Assembly (NCBI GenBank): GCA_022605425.2
Contig: JAKIMF020000001.1
Location: 746,501-810,500, forward strand
Origin: Hamiltosporidium tvaerminnensis
Lineage: Eukaryota > Microsporidia > Dubosqiidae
Reading direction: 5' to 3'
Length of the DNA: 64,000 bases
The position numbers and the translations under genes are program-made. Below, piece after piece: positions 11,209 through 22,240 of the stretch; positions within the stretch are counted from its first letter, which is position 1; every line of letters begins with the position of its first letter. Under the pieces are notes generated by a model. That model was not told the origin of the DNA, made no database searches, and saw nothing but the letters and a program-made list of their open reading frames with translations.

Positions 11209-11396
11209 AAGATATATGATTTACTTATACTTTAGATTTTTTGAGTATTTATCTATTAGGATAAAAAGTTATCTTTATAAACCTAAGATATATGAATTAC
11301 TTATACTTTGGATTCTTTGAGTATTTATCTCATAGGACAGAAGGTTATCTTTATAAACCTAAGATATATGAATTACTTATACTTTGGATTCTTTAA
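11209..11396. repeat. 76-bp tandem repeat (2.5 units)
   Basis: Units start AAGATATATGA at 11209, 11285 and 11361, each with ACTTATACTTTGGATTCTTT and TTATCTTTATAAACCT. The second unit and the partial third are nearly identical; the first is more diverged. Confidence 0.9.
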
Positions 11397-11536
11397 ATTT
11401 TTAATGTTTAGATAAATTATATTTCATTATGTTTAAAAAATTTTCAAATTTTTATTTGTATTTAGAAGTTGTGAAATAGTAATTTAAATGGATTAGGCTT
11501 TATTAAATTAAATTAAAATTAAATGAAATGTTTTTA

Positions 11537-12000
11537 AGGGAGAACAGTCACATATAAATTATCTGCTTGGCAATAGGCATGTGAAATTGGCGTGAAGATC
11601 ATTTTTTGTATTTTTATTAGGAATAAAAACACACTACATTGTCAGTCGCCTTGGTGGTGTTCGAATAGGGAGATCTACAAAATAGCAAAACTTTTTCTAC
11701 AAATTTATTTTATACTTTTTTGTGTAAACAGATTGTAGATCTGGATTTGATTTGTAGATAATTGCCGTTTAAAAGCATGGAAAGAAGATCTTGCTCACCC
11801 GTGTCGGAAGACTTAGCGACATAGAGATATAAAAACAAAATTCTTTAAAGCCAGGAAAACTAGGTGGCAGGTTATGTCTGTTATTATGACATTTCACATC
11901 TATATGGATCCGTATAAGTCTCTGAAATATATCTTAGCTAAAAGTTTATTAAGTCGGAAAGTATAGTGTATGTACCGCCTTTGAAATACCAAAGAGGACT
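11537..12000 (-). mobile_element. Degenerate copy F of the 725-bp element
   Basis: Reads as a diverged version of the first ~460 bp of the copy at 13578 in the same direction: TCTGCTTGGCAATAGGCATGTG, AAACTTTTTCTACAAATTTATTTT, AGCATGGA, GAAGACTTA, TCTCTGAAATATATCTTAGCTA. The remainder is missing. Confidence 0.8.
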
Positions 12001-13564
12001 AGACTTGGGATTTAACACCAAGCTACAAAATAAAAGAATAGTCTGCAATCTTCTCACTCGTTAAATGAGTTTTACACATCTTTGAATGATAACCTTCCAA
12101 ATGTAGATATCTAAGAAATATTGCTAGAGTTTTTGAGAGCAATTACCTGAATTTAGCCTATAAAAGACTTAAAATCTATAAAACCGTATAAAATATGCCA
12201 CTGTTTCAAAAATATGTGCTATTTAAATAAATAACATAGGGAACAAAACAAAATTGTCTGAACTAGGGAAAAAAATATTGTTATTTTTTTTAAAATTTGT
12301 GTAACGATTTTTAAACAAATATAACTCATCTAATATCAAGTAGATAACAAATATAAATTACAAAATTATATTTCCTAATATTTTTCTGAAAAATCTTTGA
12401 AGATTTGTATCAAGGAAATAAATTATAATTTATGAAAAAAAATTACTTAGTCGGATATATGAATATAAAAACGTTACAAAAATATGATTAATATATTTTT
12501 ATAAAATATAAAGTTATCTAATGAAACTTTCTATGGTTTGTTTTCTAAAATATTTGCTAATTTGGAGATATTCAACCATGAAATATAAATTATGGTTCTA
12601 TCTCTTAAAATTCATAAAATCACTTCAATGTAAAATTTTAATTTTTTTTTTACAATAATTAGAGAATCCCATAATAAATTTAATCTAAATTATTGGAAAT
12701 GAACAAATATTTTTACTTGAAAAGTAAAAAAAAAGAAAGTTTATTGGCCTAACAAGTGATATAAACAGACCAGAAAAGAATTTTAAACTTTTTTGTGATA
12801 TTATTTACATTATTAAATATTTTCCCATAACTCATATATCTTAACGTTCATGTTTAAATAAAGTATATACGCAGAATTATAATTTGTGAGAGTAAAAATT
12901 TCAAAATCACATAAAAAAATTAATATCTTCTACTTTTGTTTAAAATATTTCAAAATAGCCAAAGCTTTCTCATACATAAAATATTCAGCCAGAAAAATTG
13001 GTTTTTAAAAGAATAAGTATAATGCGACACTGTTTTTTTTAAAACAAACTAAATATAAATTCTAACCAATATATTAGCGAAGTCCGAATAATTATTTTAT
13101 GATTTCTTTATAAAGTGTACATTGATAGAAAAAATATTTGAAATTTAAATTTAAAAATATTATAAACACCGAAAAAACCAAATAAATCTAAATATTCAAA
13201 AAATGCATTTAATTCAAGAAGGACTCAACGAAGAAATGTTGATTAAGCAGCTTTAATTTCAATAAAATACATTTAATCTAAAATATTTAATTAAACATAA
13301 ATACTTTGGATGAAATTATCTTTTCTACGTATTTAAAAAAACAAAATTTATTAAAGTAGGATTCTTTCGCGAATTCATAACATTTTTAAACTGTAAATAG
13401 TGGTGTTTTGTAAAAATATAAAAGTTATTACAAATTTATTCTAAAAGAGTTAAATAAGTAACCAAATACCCAATTTTTAATAGCAGTTATAACTTATTTA
13501 AAAATAAAATTTTATAATTAAATTCTCTGTAAGTAATCAGATAATATTAAAATAAGTTATAATT
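12001..13564. other. Gene-free AT-rich stretch
   Basis: No coding frame, repeat or RNA gene could be recognised on either strand. Confidence 0.5.
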
Positions 13565-13577
13565 TTGAACATCTAAA
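13565..13577 (+). repeat. Left target-site duplication of element copy B
   Basis: TTGAACATCTAAA, repeated exactly at 14306-14318 on the other side of the element. Confidence 0.85.
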
Positions 13578-14305
13578 AGGTGGAGGGAGGATAACCACAT
13601 AAAAAACTTTCTGCTTGGCAATGAGTGTGTGAAACTGGTATGAGATCATTGTTTGGATTTTTGGTGGGAATAAAACCACACTACATCTTCGGTTGCTCCA
13701 TGGGAGTTGTTATGAGGAGGAGAGGTCTAAGAAATGGAGAAACTTTTTCTACAAATTTATTTTTAGTTTTTTATGTAACCAGATTACAGACTGTAGCTGA
13801 ACATGTAGTTAATTGCCATGTAAAAGCATGGACCTAGCCTTAGTCACTCGGGTTAGAAGACTTAAGGCCTTAGGGATATAAATTAAAAACCATTTAAAGC
13901 CGGGAGAGCTAAGTAGCAGGTTATACCTGTTGGTATGACATTGCACTGTCTAGGTGGACCCCATTTAAATCTCTGAAATATATCTTAGCTAGAATTTTAT
14001 TGGGTTCAGAAAGTGTAGAGTAAGTGAAAATGCTGAATAGTCTTGGGGGAGCCCAGGGGGGGCTTCGGCCTTCGATCACACTCCATGCAGGGGACATTAA
14101 CGAACCCCGGGCAACTTCCTCACTAAGTAATTAGGTTCTACACTCCTGGTAGATGAAAAGCTTTGGAATGTAGGTATCACAGAGGGAACTGATAGAGTGC
14201 TGGAGTAGCTGTTTTTTATGTTAAACCTATAACTACGTTAATGTCATAAAAACAAATATAACACTTGCCACTATTGTCAAAAGATATGATACTTTTAAAT
14301 AAAAG
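13578..14305 (-). mobile_element. Copy B of the 725-bp dispersed element, with 13-bp target duplication
   Basis: Reverse complement of copies A and C over the full length. It is bounded by a perfect 13-bp direct repeat, which fixes its ends and shows it moved as a unit. A 12-13 bp duplication is typical of insertion by target-primed reverse transcription (SINE or LINE) and unlike the 4-6 bp of LTR elements. No terminal inverted repeats are seen. The 70-codon frame at 13625-13837 lies inside it and is not conserved as protein in the other copies. Confidence 0.92.
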
Positions 14306-14318
14306 TTGAACATCTAAA
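14306..14318 (+). repeat. Right target-site duplication of element copy B
   Basis: Second copy of TTGAACATCTAAA, identical to 13565-13577. Confidence 0.85.
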
Positions 14319-15284
14319 TATATTTCTGTAAAAAATTAAATTAATTTACCTTAATAAAAGCTCTATATCTATTAATTTACTATTATAAAACGTAGTATTT
14401 AATTAAAACATTCTCATTTTTAATCTATTACATTTATTTTGCCTCAAACACAAAAGACACATTACTTCAGAATGTAAACGTTTTATTATTTATTATATAT
14501 CTATCTTTCAATTAAATAATGATGAAAAATTATTGGTAAATTCATTTGGCAGTAAAATATTTCAAATTGTATTTAATGAAAAGTGTGATTTAAGGAATAA
14601 ATAGATTTTCTTAAATAGTAAAAAACAGAAGTAAAATTCAAAATTTTTTTATTTGATGTTTTTTTTGTTGAATTATATACATTGAACTTTACATTCAAAT
14701 TCCTAAAAAAGTATATCCATTCAAACTATTTAGAATTTAAATGACTGTAATAAATTATAACTAAAAAAAACATTCTTTAGAATCCAATATATTTATTGAG
14801 AAATATAATAGAACAGTTTTTTAATTTTAAAATAAATATTTTTTAATGATTAACTACGAATATCAAATTAAATTGTGTATTAATTTTTCAAATTATCTAC
14901 TTAAATCTAAATTACGTTATAGTATTTCAAATCTAAACATAATCACAATAAAATTATATGATTCATTTAATTTAAACATTATACTTGATTTAATTGTGTT
15001 TTAAGTTAAATTCAATTTTTAATTCATTTTTTAAAGAAATTTAACAGTTTTTTTATTGAATAAAATACAAAATCTTAGCTTTTGAATTCTAACATTTTTT
15101 TTCATAGAAATGATAATAGGAAGTTATTTTCTAAAAAAATTCAAAGAAATTTATAGACCAAACTTGAATTTTAGAAAAAAATTATTAAAAAAATTATTAA
15201 AATCTTTAACTAACTTTTTTATTTAAGAAATTGATATTAAATATAGAATTACATTTCATAACATTTTATTTAAACATTTCTAAT
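14319..15284. other. Gene-free AT-rich stretch
   Basis: Nothing supported; only A/T runs up to the end of the E2 gene. Confidence 0.5.
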
Positions 15285-15806
15285 TTATATTTCAATACTA
15301 TCAGAATCTACCGAGCTTGATGAGTTATCTACATTATACGTTTTTTCTTCTTTAATATTCGGTATCGCATACTTATCCACATATTCTTTTACAACTTTTT
15401 CATATTTTGGCTTATCATTAATGTACATATTTGCTGCTTCACTATTGAGTGGGTCGAGTGCATTTGGATAGGACAATAACTGTGGTAAAAATATTTCTAC
15501 AACGTTTAGCAGATCGTAAAGTGGTGACCATACTTGGTTTAGTACATCAAGACATATAGAACCACTGTTTTCGTCAACATTTGGGTGAAATACTTTGGTT
15601 ACGAATCCGATAGATGGACTTTTAAATGGATAATCATCAGGTATGTGTATATTCACTACAAATTTTCCTCCATAAAATGGTGTCTCTGGTGGTCCTTCGA
15701 TAGTAACTTCTATGTCATTAAAATTGTCATTTTTCAAAACTACACCATAATTTTTGTTACAAAGCTTACATATCTCGTTTCGTATACGCATGTTTGTTGT
15801 TACCAT
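15285..15806 (-). CDS. UBC8: Ubiquitin-conjugating enzyme E2, Ubc8/UBE2H type
   Basis: A 173-residue E2 with a UBC fold at about 5-135. The family stretch PFKSPSIGFVTKVFHPNVDE, then SGSICLDVLNQVWSPLYDLL, places the catalytic cysteine at C85 after the HPN motif (74-76). SPSIGF, the wording LNQ-W--LYDL and PQLLSYPNALDPLN (about 108-121) are specific to Ubc8/UBE2H rather than to Ubc4, Ubc12 or Ubc9. The short Ser/Asp/Glu tail (about 150-173) also matches UBE2H, whose acidic tail is a phosphorylation target. In yeast and animals this E2 works with the multi-subunit GID/CTLH ubiquitin ligase; whether that ligase exists here cannot be told from this window. The ATG at 15806 is preceded by CCC at 10 nt; Met6 is a possible alternative. 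Confidence 0.93.
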   Translation of the reverse strand: MVTTNMRIRNEICKLCNKNYGVVLKNDNFNDIEVTIEGPPETPFYGGKFVVNIHIPDDYPFKSPSIGFVTKVFHPNVDENSGSICLDVLNQVWSPLYDLLNVVEIFLPQLLSYPNALDPLNSEAANMYINDKPKYEKVVKEYVDKYAIPNIKEEKTYNVDNSSSSVDSDSIEI

Positions 15807-15816
15807 GTGAAATAAA

Positions 15817-15819
15817 GGG
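15817..15819 (-). promoter_or_regulatory. CCC start-proximal signal of UBC8
   Basis: CCC on the minus strand, 10 nt before the start codon, in an otherwise A/T-rich leader. Confidence 0.4.
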
Positions 15820-16670
15820 TTTCTTTGATTTGGATAAAATCTATGGAAATAAGGAGGTTTTTATATGAATTATCTTAGTGGTTGTTATAAAGGAGAAAAC
15901 AAATTGAATAGAAATAAATATTTTTGTCTTAAAAATTATTTGTCTCAAATATCTTTAAAATTTACTGTTTTTAGTAAGAAAAATATTGGTTTCAAATATT
16001 TAAATAATTAAATGTAACAAATAATTTTACATTGGTTAATTTATTGGAAAAAACAATTTGATACCAATTTTTGATTTTAAAATTGATTTGGCCAAATTTT
16101 TGGTGTGCAAAACTTTTTGAAAAAAATAAAATATAAAATATAAGACGGGATATTTTAAGGGAAATACAAAAAATTAATAAATTTGTCGATTATTTACAAT
16201 TCAAAGTGTAATTTTGGTTAATTGAGTTTAAATGAGTTTTTTTACTTTGTATAAGTAGAAAATATACAATTAAAATCAAACAATAAACGAAAATAATTAA
16301 TTTAATTTTTTTAAAAAAATCAGCTACTTTAAATATTTATCGATATATTTTCATACGATATGAGATATGTTTTGATTCATGGATTAATATTTTTTTCTCG
16401 TTTTTTATATAATTCTCGTTTTTTATAGAATTCTCGTGTTTATATTAAACGGTAGATCTTGCTCATGCAATTTAAATTGGTGTTTATCTGTTAAATCATT
16501 TGCTTAAATGAAGTCTTCACACTTTTTGTTCTTATTTTCTGTGATACTTCTTATGTCTTCTTTATATATTTATTCTTATTTATAGTTCGTTTAAATTTTA
16601 AATAAAATTTAATTTTGATTTCAATCTTCTCTTCGCCATTAAAAATAGAAAATTGAAATTATTAGTATAT
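15820..16670. other. Gene-free AT-rich stretch
   Basis: No gene. Around 16385-16445 the word ATTCTCGTTTTTTAT is repeated in tandem two to three times. Confidence 0.5.
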
Positions 16671-16765
16671 CAAAAGACGCTAGTAGCAAAAGAGGTAGAA
16701 GAAAACGTATGAAAATGATCAAAAAAGTTTTAAACGAGAATTTTATTAAATAAAATTATTATTAC
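16671..16765 (+). mobile_element. 3'-end relic of the RLE retrotransposon
   Basis: AAAAGAGGTAGAAGAAAACG followed by GAGAATTTTATTAAATAAA matches the last ~90 bp of the intact element. 5'-truncated. Confidence 0.75.
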
Positions 16766-17765
16766 AGATTAAATTATACTCCTTAATAATTACCAATATT
16801 TAATTTTTAAACAATTTTAGATAAAAATTAAAGATTAATTATATCACAATATTTATAAATCAGACTTTACAAGTAACAAATGAATAACTTTTTTACTACC
16901 CAAATTATAAAGATTCGCAAGAATCACTCAAAATAAATTTTACTTCATATTGCTTTCTCAAAATTGATTCTTAGAGAAAAGATATCATTATTTACGTTTA
17001 AAATTTAATTTATTTTGCATTTACACAATCAAGTAATATAATATAATATCCCGACGACGATTCGGCTCGAAATTATTAATTGGTTTGAAAATATTAAGAA
17101 ATTAATGATAGTGTTTGTAATGAAGATAGCTCTTCTGATTTGTTCATAAATCTTACACAACCAAAATTAGTAGAAGAAATGAAGCATAAAACACTTAAAA
17201 TGTTTAATTGGCCTAGAAAATAGTTCAAATAAATATTGAAAAAATTCTTTTTAGATTGTAATAAATTGCAAGAATAACATAGTAAATATATTTTTTAATT
17301 TTTTGGAAGGAAATTAATTGTAATAATTTGTCAGATTTTAAATCTAAGAATTTAATAATTGCATAAACAATTGTAAGGTATGATTTATGTTTTTTTATTA
17401 TTTATTAGTAGATTACTTATATCCTCAATAATAAATGTGTAAAACAATTATTGTTGGAATAGTCTATAAATTTTTACTCTGATCGAATTAAAAGATTTGA
17501 TATAAATGGCTAATAATTTGTACAAAACTTTGCCAGTGATTGTGGTTTGCCGTTATTTTCCAGTTTCAAGCCCAGATCAAAAAAGAGGGTCAATTAAGGG
17601 CTAGTGATCTTACCTCGTAAATCCATATTGTTAAAACTGACGAACCCACGAAATATATAAACTTGATTTTTGCAAGAAGAGTATACACAGAAACAAACAT
17701 ACATCTAAAATTAGAACATGTAATGTGTGCAACCTTCTCTAGGCTTGGCACTAGCTGATCTTACT
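16766..17765. other. Gene-free AT-rich stretch
   Basis: No supported feature; short frames only. Confidence 0.5.
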
Positions 17766-17774
17766 CACGAAGAT

Positions 17775-18003
17775 TACTTACTTATTAATAATTTCTTTTA
17801 CCTCTCGGTGTCGAGAAGGCATAAAAAGCTATTTTCCAATTGCTTTTTTAATCTATTATAACTCGAGATTAATAAGGATTGGCCTATGCATTCATTGTGG
17901 TTTATATTTCACTACAATATAAATAATGATTTTCGAATAATTCCACATACTAATTGTCAAGTATAAAGTTTTTAACGTGGTTATCCTCTATTCGCCAGAC
18001 AAC
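17775..18003 (+). mobile_element. Short dispersed repeat (family 2) joined to an end of the 725-bp element
   Basis: CTTACTTATT, TTACCTCTCGGTGTCGAG, ATAACTCGAGATTAATAAGGAT and TTCATTGTGGTTT align with 56388-56525. From about 17950, AATTGTCAAGTATAAAGTTTTT and ACGTGGTTATCCTC match the end of the 725-bp element. The same junction, in reverse, is seen near 6733-6905, so the two parts may belong to one older element. Confidence 0.65.
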
Positions 18004-18900
18004 TGAACTTACGAAATATAATATGGATATTGTATATCTACATGAAATGAGATGAAAATCAATCAACATTTTAAAACCTAAAGAATACACTATATTTTAC
18101 AATGAGAATACGACCTACATATTTGAGACAGTTTTTGTAATCAAAAACTACTTATTATAGGGGTTTAGAATATAAACTCATAAATGCACGAAAATGTTCA
18201 CTAAGAATAACGGGAAAATTTTGACGCTACCTTGATATTTGTGCATCTTCGCATAGAAGATGCGAATGAAGAGGGAAAAGATAAATTCTACGATATATTA
18301 GAAATACAAATAATAAATCACCGCGGTGTAACACTAAAATTTTTATTAGGTATCTTAATGCGAATAACGGTAAGAAATTATACTATCAAACGTTAATCAA
18401 AAATATGGCATTCAGCTAATATTTAATAAAGATGTAATTAGATTGATCGATTTGTGCATTAACCAAAAGTATGACCTCTCCTTTACCTTCTTCTATATGA
18501 AAATACATAAATAAACGTGGCTGTAACCCAATAGTGCGAGTTTCAACAAATTGATCATATCCTCATGTACTCTAGAGCTGCGGTAAGCGGTATGAATAGG
18601 CGGATTTTAAGAGGGGCCGATATAATAGCGATTATTTCATTCCAAGGCTGAAATATAGATAACTTATAGCAATGCCGAAGACTGTTAGGAGCCTCAAATC
18701 CCAAAGATTATACTGCGATAAATTTTATACTAAAAATATCCTAAAAAAATTTTGAAATATAAAGAAAAAATGATTTATGTAAGTAATAATTTAATATTTT
18801 GGATGAATTTGAGGATAGGATCTAAAATAATCAATTAAACAAACAGCTAGGGGGTTTAGGCTAAAAGAACTTTAAAGACAAAAAATGGTATATCAAGAGT
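18004..18900. other. Uninterpreted stretch, possibly the 5' part of the LINE relic
   Basis: Base composition is less extreme than in the surrounding spacer, and the sequence runs without a boundary into the LINE relic, but no protein similarity could be read. Confidence 0.35.
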
Positions 18901-20815
18901 GTGAAATGGCAATCAACATAAGAAATTTAACCAGCCTAAAGATTTCTACGGGGAAAATCGGGGATGAGCATGCAAGAATTTAGTGAAGAAAGAATTAGAG
19001 CCTTGGTATTTTTAAGAAAAAAAGAAGGTAAGAGAGGCTGCGAAAATTATCGAATTGATCGAATGGCGGAAAATAATGAGGTTTTGAAACTGCGTAAAAT
19101 GATAAGAAATTAGGAAAAAAAATGTTTTCAAGCATAATTTTATCATGTCTAAAATTCAAATTCATGCTATCTGGTATCCCAAAAGGTTCAAATAACTATA
19201 AGCCAAATATATTAAAACCCAATTTAACGCAGCAATGTAGAATACCCAGAACATTAAATAAAAGATTATCCCGCCAAAAGAAACGATAACTTAGTCGATA
19301 ATGAAGTAATGGCTGTTCCAAAACTAACACTAACAGAGACAACTAAAGCCAGCATAAATCGAAAAAATAATATGGTGCCTGGAGAGAACAGAATATCAGA
19401 GATTCTTACGTATTGCAGTTATTCTTTTGAATACATTTTATGCAACCTAATTAGAAAATATAGGCCAATGAAAAAATACCTAACGAATGGAATGTTGACT
19501 TGGTGGTTTCTGTTCATAAAAAATATATCAAAAGCACTGTATATTATTTTTGAGAAATATCTCTTCTAAAATTCGGATACAAGTGCTAACAAGAATAATT
19601 TCTGGCAGATTAGATCCATATGCAGAAAAGGCTCTTGGTGACTACCAATGTGGATTCTGAAGATGTTGATCTACAACTTACCAAATATTCCCGATAAAAA
19701 TGATGATTGAAAAATGTCTACAAATACAAAATATCGAATTATGATATTTTTTTGAAAAGAAACAAGCAAGGGCTAGCTTTGATCGAAATTTCCTATATAA
19801 GATACTTGAAAATTTGTTATTTCTCTAAAAAATTATTCGTTTAATTAAAATAGAACTTGTTGGAACAAAGGAAAAAATTTTACAGGTAATATATCGAGTT
19901 GGTTCAATATTAATAAAAAATTTAGGCAAGAATACACGTTATCGTGCATTTTATTCAACGTAAAACCCAAAAAAGATTACGCACTATATTGCATATGCAG
20001 ATGATCTGGGTATTATTGGAAGAAAAACAGAAGATATAAAATTTTCATTGATATCTTTACAGCGGAATCTGACCATGTGAAACCAGAGATAAATGAATAT
20101 AGGTCGAAATATATGGCAGTATCTTTTTTTCATGATCATCTTGGAATTTTTTATAGAAAAATATCATTGTAAAAGCGAAATATATCGAAATTTAAATACC
20201 TAGGCATATCTAAATGAGAATAATAAATTTTCACTTGAAATAAAAGAAAGAATAAAGGTAGGTAGCAAAACAAATTTTTCTTTTCAAAGCTTACAAAGTC
20301 AAATATGATAAACCGAAAGACGAAAAAGCAAATATATAAGACTATTATCAGCCCTACGGTAATCCGAATTTTTGAAACATTGGTGCAGACAAAAAGAGAT
20401 AGACACTAACTATATTAACATATGTAAACGAAATATACTAAGAAAGATAACTGAACTAATTTTCGAAAATAACGAGTAGAGAATTAGGCCTAATAAAGAG
20501 ATTTATGGCCCATATCGAGAATCCAATATTGTTCTGTAATGAACAAAGAAGGCTTATATGGCTCGAGCGCATAGAAAAAATGTCTACGGATAGAAATGTT
20601 AGTCAAATTTTTAAAACTTATCATGAAAGTAAGGAAGAGGCAGATCCCGAAAATAATGGCTAGATTGAAGAAAATTTAATGAAATTAAATGTGTTGCAAT
20701 AGAGAAATTTGGTGCAAAATGGGGAAGAATAAAAAAGTATTATCAAGATGGGTTAGGATCTCTAAAGGCTGTAGCGCCGCGGCAGTAAGTAAGTATTAAT
20801 TTAAATAATAAATAT
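18900..20815 (+). pseudogene. Decayed LINE (non-LTR reverse transcriptase) of arthropod type
   Basis: The three frames together contain the ordered blocks of a LINE reverse transcriptase. At 19309-19450: P-LTLTETTKASINRKNNMVPGENRISEIL, matching the usual 'LKNNKAPGEDRI' block. At 19490-19600: remnants of 'EWN-GLVVPIHKKG' and 'YRGISLL'. At 19620-19800: EKALGDYQCGF and a diverged 'DFKQAYDS-NR-LYEIL'. At 19985-20040: THYIAYADDLGIIGRKTED, with the catalytic YADD intact. At about 20190: a trace of 'YLG'. The 3' end AAAGGCTGTAGCGCC (about 20766) with the following AGTAAGTAAGTA is like LINE tails in insect genomes. Many stops and frameshifts; only one 86-codon frame survives. It is a different lineage from the RLE element at 30715-34526. 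Confidence 0.8.
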
Positions 20816-21523
20816 GTAGCTAATACTACATATTGTATTAAAGGACAGTTTTTTCAGACAAATAAAATGCTTCACAAGATACTTAGAAAGAAAAAAAACT
20901 CGAAATGAAATAGAAACAAGAGGTACTATGAATAGTCAAACACCAAATGCTTAGCTGACGCTTTATCGAATGGGACTTAAGAATATCAGAGGGCTAAAGA
21001 TGCAGATGAAACAAGGGCTTAATTTTTAATGGAAATTTGCTTAAGAGTCGCATATAATTTATGTATGAAAAACTAAAATAATTATACGAGAAACAGACTA
21101 GGGTGAGGACATAAAATTCCAATTTAAAAGAATGAGAAACTATAGCTCAATTTTGAAAGTTATGATTGTAATCGATATATATTTAATTTAGTTTTGTTAA
21201 ATGTAAAATGAAGTATTTTTTAACGAGCTTAACAGCTAGTTCATATATCAGATATGGAAGAAAAAAAGTGCATAACAGATAAAAAAATGAATACAAAGAA
21301 TGCGATTCCATTGTAACATTTATATAAAAAATAAATACATGTTTATAATCGGAACTAATGACAAGATTGGTTAAATATGTTAAATAAATTTTTCAAAAAA
21401 ACTAACGAATTATAAAGTCCAAAAAATGTTTTTATCTGACGATATTTAATTTTTTATTAATATTGCTTTTATATCAGTAAAAAAAATTGATTGATTAATA
21501 TGTTTTTTAAAACTATATAAGTA
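20816..21523. other. Gene-free stretch before the membrane protein
   Basis: No feature could be supported. Confidence 0.45.
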
Positions 21524-22240
21524 TTGATTTGGACTCAAAATATGTCTGATACTTCAAATTATGTGTCGTTTTGGAGAACAAAAAAATTTAGAATTGCAGC
21601 AATAACTGTTTCCGGTTTAATAGTAATGATATTCGTAATATTGGGAATCGGATATAATAAAGCTACAAGTATTATAAAAGATTTTGAAATGGATTTGAAG
21701 AAAGTCTCTGAGTCAGAAAGATTTAAAAAATGTGTTAGTCAATTCAAAAAGACAAAAACATCTGCTTTTGGCTTGGAAGATGAATCATCATGTTTTGTTA
21801 TATTGCCTTCTTTTGATATTTCTGGTATTGCAAATATTCTTTTCGATGGATTCGAGGAAATGAAAGCGGGTAAAGTTCTAGGATCTACTTCATTGTTTGT
21901 TTCGGAAACAGATCTTTCGAAATTTCCCAAAGTAGTAGGGAATGTTAATTTCTTGACCAAAATCGGGTTTTGGTTTAAAGGTAAGCACGCCATTAAAGCA
22001 GTTTATGAGCTTTCAAATTACATTTATAAAGAACTAAAAAACAATAAAAAAAACAAAAGTATCTTGGTTGAAATTATCACCGAAAAAGAATCCGTATTAA
22101 GTTCTATTGAATATGATGAAAAGTCTAAAGGTTCTTCCAAAAAAATTTTATTCGAACCATTAAAGATAGAAAATGACTCGTTCAATGTATCCGAATTTAT
22201 TATTTTTATCGCAGAAAAGGTAAGAAATAGCACAGATTAA
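21524..22240 (+). CDS. Unknown single-pass membrane protein
   Basis: A 238-residue protein not recognised from any family. A short basic N-terminus (SFWRTKKFR) is followed by one strong hydrophobic segment at about 23-44, without a signal-cleavage-like site, so it is probably a signal anchor with the bulk of the protein on the far side of the membrane. The soluble part (45-238) is mixed charged/hydrophobic with a Lys-rich stretch near 175-182 and two cysteines near 69 and 90. The codon pattern and conserved-looking hydrophobic periodicity support a real gene, and the surrounding spacer has many more stops. The start is uncertain: the second methionine (21542, MSDTSNY) gives an N-terminus more typical of such proteins. 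No CCC/GGG signal is seen. Confidence 0.72.
   Translation: MIWTQNMSDTSNYVSFWRTKKFRIAAITVSGLIVMIFVILGIGYNKATSIIKDFEMDLKKVSESERFKKCVSQFKKTKTSAFGLEDESSCFVILPSFDISGIANILFDGFEEMKAGKVLGSTSLFVSETDLSKFPKVVGNVNFLTKIGFWFKGKHAIKAVYELSNYIYKELKNNKKNKSILVEIITEKESVLSSIEYDEKSKGSSKKILFEPLKIENDSFNVSEFIIFIAEKVRNSTD

Noticed and set aside
13625-13837. 70-codon frame MCETGMRSLFGF...
   Set aside because: Lies inside element copy B; copies A, C and F do not keep the frame.
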